Made by a program: the position numbers and the translations under genes. Shown in pieces: positions 44,290 to 55,886 of a DNA stretch of 64,000 bases; within the stretch, counting starts at the first letter, position 1, and the number at the start of each line of letters is the position of its first letter. The notes beneath the pieces were generated by a model. That model worked only from the letters and a program-made list of their open reading frames with translations, had not been told where the DNA came from and did no database searches. Source of the DNA: Taudactylus pleione (Eukaryota; Chordata; Amphibia; Anura; Myobatrachidae); assembly GCA_031769625.1 (NCBI GenBank), contig JAUIMM010000040.1, forward strand, positions 16,621,001-16,685,000, in the 5' to 3' direction.

Positions 44290-45200
44290 CTCACCTGCAA
44301 TATCAGTGGTCATAAAGATAAAATTAAGGGTTCTTTAGTTTCTCCCAGCTGAAGCAATATGACTGTGATATCATATGTTTAGCTGAAACTCATGTTGACA
44401 GGAGCACAGTTTTGGCATTAAAGAAACATTAGGTGGCATACCACTCTACTCATTCCTCTTTCTCCCAGGGGGTATCTATTCTGATTAGGAAACACTTGCA
44501 CTATAGTTTGGATAGTTCGCAAACAGACGTGCAGGTGTGAGTTTTTATGGGCCACAATGAATTCTTCCCCCCTAGTGATCCTGGCTATTTATGTTTCTCT
44601 GCAATAGCACAGTCCTGGGTAAAGCTGTTTCATTTATTGACACTCCTAGTTTGTTGTTAGGACTTTAATAATGTCTTCACACCTTCCCTGGATTGGTGGA
44701 GGAAAACTGGTGTACAACTTCCCTCTACCTTGACCCTTTTGGCGAGGATGGTTGCAGAGTTAGGAGTGTTTGATGCATGAAGGGTACGTTATACCCAGAC
44801 TAGGCAGTACACCTGTCATTCCTTATCCCATCACACTTTATACCATATTTACTATATATTTGTGTTGCTCATTTGTTGCCTAGTAGTTAATTTAGTTTAT
44901 CTATAGGCATCTCTGATCACTCTCTGTTCATGTTGTCCCTAGATTTATCATAGGATAAAGGACCTGTTTTTTGGTAGATGAATCAATTCTGGTCCACATT
45001 ACTGGGAGCTGGCTTGGAATTGATTGCTATGTGGGAGGGATTTTGGGGATAATTTTCCAACAGCTTGTGCTGTTATGGGTTGAGTTGCTTTTAAGGCCTT
45101 TTTAAGGGGATTTATCATTAATCGTATTGCCCAAATTGAACCTTGTAACCAGAAGCGAGAGTCTAAGTTAAAACATTGTTGCCATTGTAAACCTTGATAA
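44290..45200 (+). pseudogene. Tx1/L1-like LINE endonuclease remnant
   Basis: Plus-strand fragments across frames follow an apurinic-type endonuclease: NISGH, then CDIICLAETHVDRSTV near 44370, YHSTHSSFSQGVSILIRKH near 44440, a D-F-N block near 44660, LGVFDA near 44762, and ISDHSLFML near 44910, with a KAFLRGFII-like segment before the RT domain would begin. Order and the terminal SDHS motif fit the L1/Tx1 group. Numerous stops. The enzyme nicks target DNA to prime retrotransposition. The upstream 43958-44203 frame may be part of its 5' end but has no recognised motif. Confidence 0.6.
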
Positions 45201-45249
45201 GGGTTAAATGAAATACAATATTAATAGACATACATATTCTGAGGTAAAA

Positions 45250-46320
45250 CGTACTTCATTTGTTCATTCTTTAAGAGATATATTTTAGTAAATATGTATG
45301 AGAGAGAAAAAAGCATATATGTTTCATGTATTCATATGACAATTTATGTGGTACTTTTTTCTCTGTGGTAGGGGCGGAGTGATATGACTGGGAGTGGTTG
45401 GGTTCCTGTTAGGGAAAGAAGGGCAGGCACAGAGACAGATATAAAAAGGTGCAGCCAGCAGACTGATAGTGAGCATGGAGATTACCTTCCTTCCTTCTAC
45501 ATCCCCCCCACTGTGTCCTGACCAGCAGCCAGGCAGTCAGGCACAGGGGGGTGGAGTTGGAGAGGGAATAGGGAAACTGACACAGCAGGAGCTGTGAAGC
45601 TGGATATCCTGAACAGCAGAACTCACTCTGCCAGAGAGTTGGTTAACAGCAGCATCAGCAGCAGTGTTCAGTGGTGGAAGTGCCCGAAGGGGCAGTCTGT
45701 CTCAGTGTGGAGTGGGCTGTCAGTGGAGGTTCCGGCTAAGCAGACAGGAGGCGTTCCTCTAGCTAAGGAGGCTGAGGCTGGATGTTACAGCTAAAGAGGT
45801 GTTGTACAAATGAGGTGGGCTTGACTGCTTAAGTAGTGGCTGCAATCAGTGGTAGCGCCGCCTGTTGGAAGAAGTCTCCCCCTCTTCCTTCTGGGATCTT
45901 GAAGGCCTAGAGTGCTGTCAGACAGGCTGTCAGAGGTGGTGATTGGCAGTAATCACAGGAGAGACTGGGAAGCACACCTATCTGTGCAACTGCAGTTGGA
46001 GCAGGAGTTTGGTGATCGGCAGTGAGCTCTATAATTGAACCCTCACACACAGAGGCGCTAAAGAAACTGAAAATACAGGCAGCAAACCTATAGAGACTAT
46101 GAAATAGTCAGGCTACAGTATACAGTATGCCCATTGCATAGCAGGTTTCTTTTTCTCGGCATTGGCCAGTAATGGGGTAGTATTTAACTTGTAGCCCACA
46201 TTGATAATTAGGCAATAGACAACCAATAATTGGAGTACTGGGATTCTATGTCAGGAAACTAGCAGCAGGTGATCCCTGGAGTACAAGGGACCCCCTCATC
46301 AGGCAGAGGGATGAACTGCA
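45250..46320. other. GC-richer stretch with a TATA-like box
   Basis: A TATAAAAAG at 45440-45448 lies upstream of an open frame at 45594-45794 with no recognised domain. This could be an LTR or leader of a decayed retroelement; I could not find its ends. Confidence 0.25.
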
Positions 46321-46329
46321 AGAGATATA

Positions 46330-46788
46330 GGGCCTGATTCAGAGCCGCTCGCTGCTGTCGAGCGCTTGCTCTGAATCAGTGTGTGTTATGTTTTTTTTTT
46401 TCTCCAGCCCGCTCGCAAGCTGTGGGTGACAACTGACAGCTTGTGCGTGCGGCCTTGAGTCCGTCACGATTATCGTGACCATCGGGCTTTCGACGAGACC
46501 CTGTGGTAGGGTCTCGGCTCCCGCGAGCCCGAGTGGGCTTCCTGCTCTAATAGAGCAGGAAGTCCACTACTGACATCACAAGTGATGTCAGTAGGGCTGC
46601 CCACAAACGCCAAGCATTCCTTTGGGAATGCCTGCGTTTGCCCAACCCTTCCCGCCCACAAAATGGGGTGAGCTGTCACCATCGACAGCCACCCTGTTTT
46701 GTAGCAAGCCCCGCAGCGACTGAAGCTCAGTCGCTCATCGGGGCTCACGAATACGCACGCCGCTTGCAAGCGGCTCTGAATCAGCCCC
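46330..46788. mobile_element. Multi-hairpin GGGCCTGATTCAG element, copy 4 (complete, inverted)
   Basis: The ends GGGCCTGATTCAGAGCCGCT and AGCGGCTCTGAATCAGCCCC are flanked by ATA on both sides (46327-46329, 46789-46791). Hairpin order is the reverse of copies 2 and 3: GTCACGATTATCGTGAC near 46461, GAGACCCTGTGGTAGGGTCTC near 46495, a GACTTCCTGCTCT-type palindrome near 46550, CTACTGACATCAC/GTGATGTCAGTAG at 46567-46594 and a CGACTGAAGCTCAGTCG hairpin near 46718. Confidence 0.85.
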
Positions 46789-46794
46789 ATAGTA

Positions 46795-47810
46795 ACTTGG
46801 GAGGACTTATTGTTTCAAAGAGTATAGGTCCAAAGATGGCTTTCAGTAACTTATCTGTGTATATTTATATATACATATATATATCTTTATTAGAAAACAC
46901 AGCTGGGGGAGATTATACTTATACCAGTGACTAAAAACAACAATTTACAAGTGCAAGAAGATTGCTTACGTGACTCTTTTGTCTTACTCAAATATAACTA
47001 TACAGCTACTACTGAGAACTGATACTGAATAGTCGCAGAAGTGGAAACATATGTATATAAAATTCAGTGATGCTTCTTAATGGATTATATATTAAGTAAT
47101 TGTTTGTAGCATTAGTCAGGAACCATCAAAATTGCTTTCACAGTTTTTATAACATTCATATGTTCAGTTAATCTATGCAATTGTATGTATACCACTGTAT
47201 ACTGAAATGTTTTGTAGGTAGTAAAATGCTTACTGTCATTAGTCAAGTATGTATTCAAATATAAAGAACAAAACTACAGTATATTATAATCTAAGTGTGT
47301 TACTTACCTAGAGGAGTGGTGAGAGTTATTGGTGAAAACTTAACCTAAGGGGGACAGGATTGGAATAGGACTACTAATATACTGTATATGCTGGGTTGTC
47401 TATACCATATTACTTAATCCTTATTAGCATTTGGGTTTTCCCAAGTAGGCCCATACTGACAACAAATACTTGGGTGGAGGCACTGATAAAAGGATGTACA
47501 CCACTTAGAGGAATGTTAATGGTGGGTACATTAGATAACAAGGGCGTTAGTAACCTGCTGAACCTACAGAGGGTAAAAACGGGGGTTACACCATGATTTG
47601 GAATGTTTATATTTGTCTTCATATCCTGTCGAAGGTAGGGAACATTTTTTGGTTCCCCAGAAAGAGTGGTCATACTACCTCTTTGATAAGACTAAATGAC
47701 GCCTGCTCTTTTCTAGGCATCCCTTATACTCTCAAAGTGACACTAGCAATAGATATTTGGCATACTTGGTTAGAGAGAAGCTTGCTAGCATTAACGTTCT
47801 GGCAGGGGAG
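46795..47810. other. No recognised feature
   Basis: AT-rich; open frames at 47396-47868 lack motifs. Confidence 0.4.
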
Positions 47811-47816
47811 TTTTAA

Positions 47817-47866
47817 GAGAGGAGAGGGCCCGGATGCAGACTTAGTGTGGGCCCCCTCCTCTCTTT
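47817..47866. repeat. Hairpin with AGAGAGGAG arms
   Basis: AGAGAGGAGAGGGCCC and its near complement GGGCCCCCTCCTCTCT enclose about 18 bases. Confidence 0.6.
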
Positions 47867-48344
47867 AGCGATGCAGTGGTGGCTGGCAGGTGCAGTAGAC
47901 TCTGGCTTATTGCCAGAATGTACTCTGCATGCGCGAGACACTAGGAAAATGGCCGTCCTGCACCCATTATAGATATGCCCTGCGTTCTGGCTCTTTGTGA
48001 TGATAGTGGTGCTGTTCAGGTCTCTGGTGCTCAGATCTCCCCTACTTTTATGACAGTGTCTTATTCGGCTTGTTATCTGGATGACTATTTGGATGCCGTT
48101 AAGCTTCTTAAACTTTCTCAGGACTCGGTTGCCAATTTTCCTTAGGTTGTTTAGATCCGTCACACTACCTCAAAGGGGTTTGGTATATACAGGGTTATTT
48201 GAAAACTTCTCAAATATAATTTTTTTTATATATGTGGACTTTACTAATTTTGTTGTGATTTTGTGTTTTTTATTATTTGGTTGTATATGCGAATATGTCG
48301 ATTCACTAAAAAAATTGTTCACTTTTATATGCATATAAATATCA

Positions 48345-48662
48345 CTATTTTGGGGGCGTGTCCATATGACATACCACCCATATTATGTCATGCTGAGTCC
48401 AGCACTCTGTCAGCATCTGGGCTACCCCCCGCCGTCTCCCTGCACTGAATGGACACCGCACGCATATGCGCGGCATCCATTCAGCTTCACTGCCACTGCT
48501 ACTCACTGCTTAGCAAAGCACAGAGCCCATGGGTAGAACAGTGGGGCAGTGCCTGAAAAACGGGACTGTTCCACTGAAATCAGGAAGATTGAGAGGACTA
48601 TGCCTCTATGGTGTGGCGCCCCTGCTCGGCCACATTGATCGAGCAGCCCTAGAGCCGGCCCT
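48345..48662. mobile_element. Possible hAT MITE (right end only)
   Basis: The right end CTAGAGCCGGCCCTG is the complement of a CAGGGCCGGCTCTAG terminus, close to the left end of the hAT MITE at 51701. The left end was not identified. Confidence 0.4.
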
Positions 48663-49066
48663 GCCATTTACCTTTATACTGTGGTAATGAGCAGTGGATG
48701 TGTAGGAGCCAATCAAAGTGGGGCGAGAATTTAGGCTGTTAAATTACATGCTCATTAGTACTTATTGTCTGGTGATCCCCTGTCATCACCTGACAATATT
48801 ACCCTGTGATATGGAAAACATATGTTTTCATTATATGGGCAGGAGAGAAGTATGTGACCTATTACTCCCCATAACGACATGCCCCTGCACCATTATTATT
48901 CTAGAAGGATAGCCATATTTGTACTACTCTATATTGGAGGGTGGTTCCCTGCCCATGTCTGAGTGACCAGAAGGACTAATCATACCTCTATACAGCCTGG
49001 GACAATCTTTTGTCCTTTATATGATTCCTGATCTTATATTGATTCTTTGCCATTTATGAACATATT

Positions 49067-49067
<1 letters not shown>

Positions 49068-49110
<43 letters not shown>
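49068..49110. repeat. (TG)n(TA)n microsatellite
   Basis: A short TG run passes into TA repeats. 48663-49067 and 49111-49655 contain nothing recognised. Confidence 0.9.
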
Positions 49111-49114
<4 letters not shown>

Positions 49115-49660
49115 ACGTCTAATATTTATTGCAGTGCTTGAATCAGGATAATATAAGAATTTGTATTATGCCAACATTATTTGAAATAGCATTAAATTGT
49201 AATGTATAATTTATATAATGTTTAGTTAGTACTGTTTATGTTCTTCTATATTGTTTTATATAACAACTATTTTCCTTAGTTGACTACCCGTTAAGGATCT
49301 TTGTTGACCGCTTGTCTGTGTGAACTGGATGACACAATTTATTTCTATTGTGCTGCAACAGTCTTTAGAGAGAAACATTTACACAAAAATTCAGTAAGCC
49401 TGAAATAGCTTTTGGACACAGGATCCTCTTTTCCTGTATTAAGACAAGAATGAAAGTCAAACATTCAGCACTATAACCTTCACAACCTTTGCTAAAGTTG
49501 TAGAGGGAGCATATTAACTAGAATGAGTATCTGCTGTGTCAAAAAGTGAATTTCATTGACATTTATGGAATTCATTTATGCACTTGGTTCAGTAACCATG
49601 CTGGAATTTCTTAAAACAAATTTCAAATAACATAATTGAAATAAAAAAAATTAAAATTAT

Positions 49661-49978
49661 ATACCCGGCGGTCAGAATACTGATGCCTGCATCCCGACAG
49701 GGTAATAATACCGACACCTGTCAGTCAGTGTCCTAACCCTCCCCCTCTCCATACCCCAATCCCTACTTTCCTGGTGCCTAAACCTAACCTCCCCCCACTA
49801 GTGCCTAAACCTAACCTCCCCCTCCCCGCACCCTAAACTTAAACCTCCCCCTAGTGCCCAATCCTAAACCCAATCCTAATGCTAACCCAGCCTCTAACCC
49901 TGCTACTTACCTTTGGGATGCTCGCAGTCAGGATGCCGGCTTCAGGATACTGACAAGTGGCATCCCAATATAACACAT
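49661..49978. mobile_element. CCTAAC-rich inverted-repeat element, copy 2
   Basis: Left GGTCAGAATACTGATGCC and TGCATCCCGACAG match the complement of the right end (CTGTCAGTATCCTGAAGCC-like, GGCATCCTGACTG). The interior carries CCTAAACCTAACC and TAACCCTCCCC words. Same plan as 4075-4412. Non-coding. Confidence 0.6.
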
Positions 49979-50635
49979 AGAATATTTGCACTGAAGGTCT
50001 TCATGTTCAGTTACATATTATATAAGACATTTAATTTCAATAATAACAATAATAAAACATTGGTTTTGATTTTTTTTTCCATTTCTGTGTAGTTGCTTAC
50101 AGGGATACTTTACTCAACAATAGAGGACAAGAACAGATTATTTGTTGTAAAAGAAACATAGGAAAGTTAATTCTACAGCTTCTTATTTTATGTCCTTAAA
50201 GAGAGAGGAGAAAGGGTTCATAAATATGTTTTTGTACAAGCTATTCTATTTGGGCAGGATGTGGCGGAGAACAAGTAGTATATCATGCTATATTTATCCT
50301 ACTGTATGTCAGTAGCTTAAAACTGGTTCAGACTAGATTCAGGGCAGTTATCTGAAATATGTGTAATGGTCACCTAGCATTCTGAGTTGTCTTTCCTGGA
50401 ATGCTGAAGAGTACGTGTCCAGTACCTGGGCACCTGAACTGAGTGAAAAGGGGCTACAGAGCTGATATTGGACTGTTTCATAAAAGCTTAAGTGTAACTA
50501 AGAACATTTTTCTTTCTATTAATAAACAATCTGATTTGTTATAAATCTGTAGTCACTGTACTTTCATTTTTATCTTACACTTGAGAATCATAGAGTAGTG
50601 TCCATCTTGTGACAAAGTGGAACTAAAGACCAAGA

Positions 50636-50794
50636 AGGAGATGTATCAAAGCTTGGAGAGTGATAAAGGACATATATAAAGTACCAACCAATCAGCACCT
50701 AACTGTCATTTTGCAAACACAGCCTGTAAAATTACAGTTTAAAGCTGTTTGGTGAGTACTTTATCTCTCTACAAGCTTTGATAAATCTCCCCCC
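50636..50794. mobile_element. Short palindromic MITE, TTTATCAAAGCTTG type
   Basis: The left end GGAGATGTATCAAAGCTTG and right end CAAGCTTTGATAAATCTCCC are inverted; the arms continue through AAAGTACCAACCAATCAGC. Relatives occur at 53.35-54.13 kb. 49979-50635 shows nothing recognised. Confidence 0.75.
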
Positions 50795-50929
50795 AGAACT
50801 TGTTCATATTTAAAACTTTACTTTTTATTGTGCAAATTTAAATGGACTCTCAAAATGCTGTTTTGTGATTTGTCTCATGAGGTGGCTAGGGTGGCAATTG
50901 AAGAGGATAGGTGGCTATTGAATAGGGGG

Positions 50930-51380
50930 TGAGAGGAGACAGGGGGTGATGACTATGACCAAATGGTCATAATAAAGTTCATTCTCCCATGGAGCAGGAT
51001 GCACTATGGTGAAAAATGCAGTCAAACCTCCATAAATTGCATTTTCGGGGCTTTGACCGCATTTCCCACATGCACCAAGCAAAACTTTCCAGACCTTGGT
51101 ACTGATAGGCAATGCCATCTTTAGATAACATTGCCTACTAAAAGCCTACAGGCTTCTTTATGGAATTTTCCCCCAAATGGGATTCAATAGGATCCCTCCC
51201 AGGGTCCACCATGTCATAAACCTGGAAGTTCCCACACTGCAAAGGACAGCTCTTATCGAGAGAGCTGTCCTTTGCTTAAATCATCAGGCATATGGCGTTA
51301 CTAAACGCCGCTATGCATGTGATCATTGGCGGGATGCTTATCCAAAATGAGATGCTTAATGCATCCCGCCTATAGTGAGA
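50930..51380. mobile_element. Hairpin-rich segment
   Basis: GCAAAGGACAGCTCT with its complement around 51238-51277, a GCGGGATGC/GCATCCCGC pair near 51330-51368 and ACCAAATGGT near 50958. Probably a MITE; ends not defined. Confidence 0.45.
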
Positions 51381-51484
51381 AATGTATTCTCATCACTGTT
51401 ATGATAATAAATAAATAAATAAATTGTGTTTGTGCATATCTCTTTTCAACAGTGGAAATATGTAAAAAGCTTTTGGAATACCAG

Positions 51485-52130
51485 TTATGGCCAGATTTGA
51501 CGCTTGACAGCTCTGAGGTCATGGGTTTGATTCCAAGCATTACCCTATGTGTGTGGCATTTGTTTTTTCTTCCCATATTTCCATGGATTCCCTCCAGGTA
51601 CTCCCAGAGTCTTAAAACATACAGGTAAGTTAATTGGCTTCTGATAAATATTAACTTTGGTGTGCATGTGTATCTTTGTGTAAGGAATATGGATTGTAAG
51701 CAGGGCCGGCGAGAGCCACGCTGGGCCCAGATGATAGGGAGCATGGCCTAATCACGGGAGGCGTAACCATGCCCCCTTAGAAAAAACATGAAAAAAATAA
51801 ACAATTATTTCAGAGCCGAGCGCAGGGGAGGGAGGGGCTGTGTGCCCCTCAACCCCATGCACAACCAATGGGGGCCGCAATCAGTGTAATCGCTTCCCCC
51901 ATAGGCATAGGAGACTGCTCCATCTGCTGCTTTAGCAGCCACGAGCAGTCTCCCAGTGCTGCTGTGTGCTGGGCTACTATGACTTAAGAAGGAGGGGGAG
52001 CGATGCTGGAGCCGGCCCCCGCCGGGCCCCTGCAGCAAGCAGGGGCAGGGTAATTTGTACCTGCCCCCCCCTCTCGGAGCCCCTGATTGTAAGCTCCACT
52101 GGGATAGGGATTGCAATCAGCCAGGAGAAA
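51485..52130 (+). mobile_element. tRNA-derived SINE split by a hAT MITE
   Basis: A B-box-like GGGTTTGATTCC near 51531 is followed by a conserved body: GTGTGGCATTTG, CCATATTTCCATGGATTCCC, CCAGGTACTCCCAGAG, AAAACATACAGGTAAGTTAA and TTGGCTTCTGATAAA. The tail ATTGTAAG resumes after the insert as ATTGTAAGCTCCACTGGG. This matches vertebrate SINEs with a TCCTCCGGGTGCTCCGG-type core. Confidence 0.7.
51701..52085. mobile_element. hAT-type MITE with exact 8-bp duplication
   Basis: It begins CAGGGCCGGCGAGAGCC and ends CTCGGAGCCCCTG. ATTGTAAG is present on both sides (51693-51700 and 52086-52093), and the SINE reads through once these 385 bases and one copy of the duplication are removed. Internal hairpins (GGAGACTGCTC/GAGCAGTCTCC) are present. 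Confidence 0.85.
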
Positions 52131-52420
52131 CCCCTGTATTATGCATATATATTATATTTAATACATATATATTGCAGATAGTACATGTCCAAAGTTATGA
52201 TTGTGTTAGATAGTCAGTTGTCTTCAATTAGTCAGTTTTTCTTGCTCATTGTTGTATAGGGATGATTGGCACATGATATAGATGCCTTAAAATGAATCAG
52301 GATAGTATACTACTACTTTCATGATATGCATGTTTGCATCATAGACCACCTGCACATTGGAAGAGTGTTAATGACGGTAATTTGCATATATCTCTGCTCT
52401 GTGGGGAGGTGGCTTCAGAC

Positions 52421-52650
52421 CAGTGATAGTCAACAGGCGGCCCTCCAAGCCTTCACTAGTGCTAGCAGCCCCCAGCTCCTTCCAACTTTGTTGTCATAAT
52501 TGTTTGTCTTAACTTATAATGTTTGCTTAAAATGCCTACTGATATGTAATTACAGAAAGGTGTCTCTTTCATTGATTAAATGTATTCATTGCTACTGATA
52601 TTAAGAGTAATGTTTGACCCCTTTGAAGGTTAGAGGGCCATAAATTGCCT
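52421..52650. mobile_element. Possible hAT fragment (left end only)
   Basis: CAGTGATAGTCAACAGGCGG looks like a hAT MITE start. The right end was not found. 52650-53345 holds nothing else recognised. Confidence 0.35.
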
Positions 52651-53349
52651 TCCCTTCGAACTATGTATCAGGTTGCCTTTCACTGCCTCAGACCAGCATG
52701 TGTGCAATCTATAACTCCCAAGATATTAGGGAGTCCTGAGATATTGTAGAAAGCTAACTTTAGTTCATTGCATTGTGATTCCTGCCGAGGGAAGCATATA
52801 GGTACTGTATACAATTTTGAAGTGCTCTTAACACTTGAGTGACATGTATTGAAAAAATTGCCTTTGTAATACCTAACACTTGGAAGCATACAGAGTGGTC
52901 CTGTGGCCATGAAGTAGAAATCACGCACTTAAAGGCTCCAAATCATCTCTCTGCTACACAAAAAGAATAAGGAGTTTCTTGCAATTCAGCCAAAACATCT
53001 TAATCATCTCCTGATCTGAGAGGTATTCTATGGCCAACCTTGCTCAATACAGCCTCACTTTGCTGCTGCTCCTCCATCCTTCTCCTAAGTATTAACCTCC
53101 TTCCTATAATGGACTGCATTTAACAGCAACTACACCAACCATGTCTTGTTTTTTTTCACTCACATTCAATAAAAGAAAAATGTTGGCCCTTTTTAAAGGT
53201 TACACTTAGATTATCAGTACCATGTAAAAAAAATATCTTTTTACCTTTTGCATACTGTAGCTTAAAATATTATTTTTTTACGTTATTTCCATGTGTGAAA
53301 TAATGCAGATTTACATGTGTTTTTTTTCCTGGGAAGGGAGGGGATTTAA

Positions 53350-54135
53350 CTATTTATGAAAGCTTGGAGAAAGAGAAAATTCTGAGAGATACAGATTTAT
53401 CAAAGCTTGCAGAGAGATATAGTGAAGAGATACAGGCCCTCATTCAGAGGCGGTCGTTAGATGCAAGCGGTCGCACTGAATCAGAGTGGCCACTTGCATC
53501 CTGAACGGCCGCCTCCTTGTCGATCGTTAAGCTGTGGGTTACCACCCACAGCTTAACGACCGACCAGGTTGATGGTCGCGATGGTGATCACCATCGCGAC
53601 CATCGGGGTTTACGACCAGACCCTAAGGTGTTGGGTCTTTACACTCGTAAGCCCCAGGGAGCTTTCTGCTCTGAAGGAGCAGGAAGCTCCCCACTGATAT
53701 CACTGATGATGCCAGTGCGGCCGCCCACAAAACGGTAGGTGTTCATAAAGGAACGCCTCTGTTTTGGATACCACCCCCCCGGCCCGCCTACCAAATGGGG
53801 CTAGCTGTCGATCAACATCGACAGCCGCCCCTTTGGTAACGAGCTCCGGAGTTTGCGCACGACCAACTCTGAATAAGGTCCACAGTACCAACCAACCAGC
53901 TCCTGTGATTTTACAAGCTGTGTTTGAGAAATGACAGTTAAGAGCTGATTGGTTGATATTTGATGTCTCTCCATTTTATCTCTCTTCAAGGTTTATGAAA
54001 TTTCCCACACAGTACTAATCAATCAGCTTCTAACTTACATTTTACAGGCTGTGTTTGAAAAAAAGGGGCTGATTGGTTTGTACTTTATTTTGCTCACAAT
54101 TTTATCTCTCTCCAAGCTTTGATAAATACAGTACC
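53350..54135. mobile_element. Nested palindromic MITEs (outer and middle layers)
   Basis: The outer copy has its left part at about 53350-53389 (TATGAAAGCTTGGAGA) and right part at about 54004-54135 (ending CCAAGCTTTGATAAA). Inside it a second copy of the same family runs from about 53390 (GATTTATCAAAGCTTG) to 54006 (TTCAAGGTTTATGAAATTT). That copy is split by the multi-hairpin element. Confidence 0.6.
53435..53881. mobile_element. Multi-hairpin GGGCCTGATTCAG element, copy 5 (innermost)
   Basis: Ends GGCCCTCATTCAGAGG and CTCTGAATAAGGTCC are flanked by ACA (53432-53434, 53882-53884). Palindromes: AGCTGTGGGTTACCACCCAC and its partner near 53529-53554, GATGGTCGCGATGGTGATCA near 53570, GGAGCTTTCTGCTCT/AGGAGCAGGAAGCTCC near 53660, a CACTGATATCAC pair near 53693 and CAAAATGGGG-type arms round CTGTCGATCAACATCGACAG at about 53805. 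Confidence 0.8.
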
Positions 54136-55150
54136 TCTTTGGTCTTATGTGATTGCACATAAAAATGCCAAAAAGCATGTCATCTGGTTAAACTACATAT
54201 TAGGGTTATTTTTTTGCTTGCATTACTTGAAGCATTCCCTGTATGCACTATACACTATTTGTATATTAATATTTTAAGATTCATGTCCTATTTGATTGCC
54301 AATATATTATAGGTATCACTGTAGTAGTATAGAAAATGGTTAAAAAATAAATACATAATCCAATTTGCAATTGAACAAATCTAAATTTATTAATTAGGAG
54401 TTAGATATTGCATTATTGTGTGGGTCTATAATAAGCAACTTCATAAAGCCAATACATTTTAATTATTTCAAATGTTACAGTTTCAGTATATGAGAATTAA
54501 AGCAAAATGGAAATCAATTACTTTTTACCAACAATGAATTCAACATGGAAATGAGTGAAGCACTATAAAATGAAGTTGTTTCTTAAATTAATGATAATGA
54601 GCAAGCTAGTGAAAGCTTACTTCATCAAATAAGTAATCTTTCCACACAGCAGTAAACAACTTTCAAGAATTAGAATTTAATGTTAATGAATTTAGCAGTT
54701 TGTGTTATGTTTCATATATTTTTCACATAGATATTTTCACTTACTATTGTAAACTTAAACTGAGAATCTCAACAGAAGAACTTTAAAACAGAAAACTACT
54801 GTACTGTATTCACACACTCCCCATGTGTTCATAGCAAACAGCATTATCCCATAATATCAGATACATTAAGGGCCTCATTTAAAGTTGGCATCAAAAGACA
54901 GAAGGTGAGCTTTGCATCTTAGTGTAACCTGGGAAGGGGGTTGATGGTAAATTTAAAACAGATTCACAATTTAGAGGGGTTGAGCACTGGCTCAGCTTTA
55001 AATTGCAATGGAAAATTAAGCTGCCCAGTATTTGTGTGCTATTGTACATGTAAAACCAAGGAGTATTTCCCCTGAATTTTAATCTCTTGCATTCTAAAAT
55101 TGCTTGTCGATTTCAAATCTGCATTTTTTACTTGTTTTTCCTTCAAGCCT
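54136..55150. other. No gene; one possible MITE end
   Basis: TTAAGGGCCTCATTTAAAG near 54868 resembles a MITE terminus. Otherwise featureless AT-rich DNA. Confidence 0.35.
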
Positions 55151-55153
55151 AAA

Positions 55154-55350
55154 AGGGTCTATTTACTAAGCAGTGTTAGGAGAGAGTGAAAAGTGATAAG
55201 AAAGTGATAAGGTGCCAGCCAATTAGCTCCCAACTGTCATTTTTCAAACACAGCCTGTGAGATGACAGTTGGGAGCTGATTGGCTGGCACCTTATCACTT
55301 TGTTATCACTTTTCACTCTGTCTCTTAACACTTCTTAGTAAATAGACCCC
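55154..55350. mobile_element. Palindromic MITE with GGGTCTATTTACTAAG ends
   Basis: Left AGGGTCTATTTACTAAG and right CTTAGTAAATAGACCCC lead into long arms that match almost base for base (GTGATAAGGTGCCAGCCAAT, AGCTCCCAACTGTCAT and complements), so about 190 bp can fold into one hairpin. Flanking triplets AAA/TAA. Confidence 0.8.
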
Positions 55351-55886
55351 TAAATCTCACATGGGAGAGCAGGTGTAGTTATAGTTTTGGCAGAGGTTTC
55401 CATCTATTGTCATTAGAGATGAGCGGTTCTTTCTACTCAGTTCTTTTCACCTGATTAGAGCAAGTTCGGATTTATCTTATTACAAATCAAAGGTATTTAG
55501 GTAAAAAAGGTTAAAAAGTAGTTGAACAATACACAGTATATGTAAAATAGAACATCAAAATAATTGCTACCTCAATAAGCGTGATCTAAAGGTAAGTATA
55601 TTTTATGTAGCTGGTTAATACAGCAATTTTCGGTGGACTATAAGTAGCCTGTTTAAATAAATACTATCAATATCCCAAACACTGTTCCTCAAAGTAACTC
55701 ATGTGACCGATAAGTATGATGTAGTATTACAGATAAGAATCTATTTCTCGGATTGGAGTAAGTAGTGTTTAATTAGAGTATCTGGTGCCTGTAATGATTT
55801 GGAGAATACTGTAAAGATATGGGGAGCAGCGCAGGATATAAATATAGGTAGGGCATACAAATTGCAGGAAGTCCTGTGTTCTCTGA

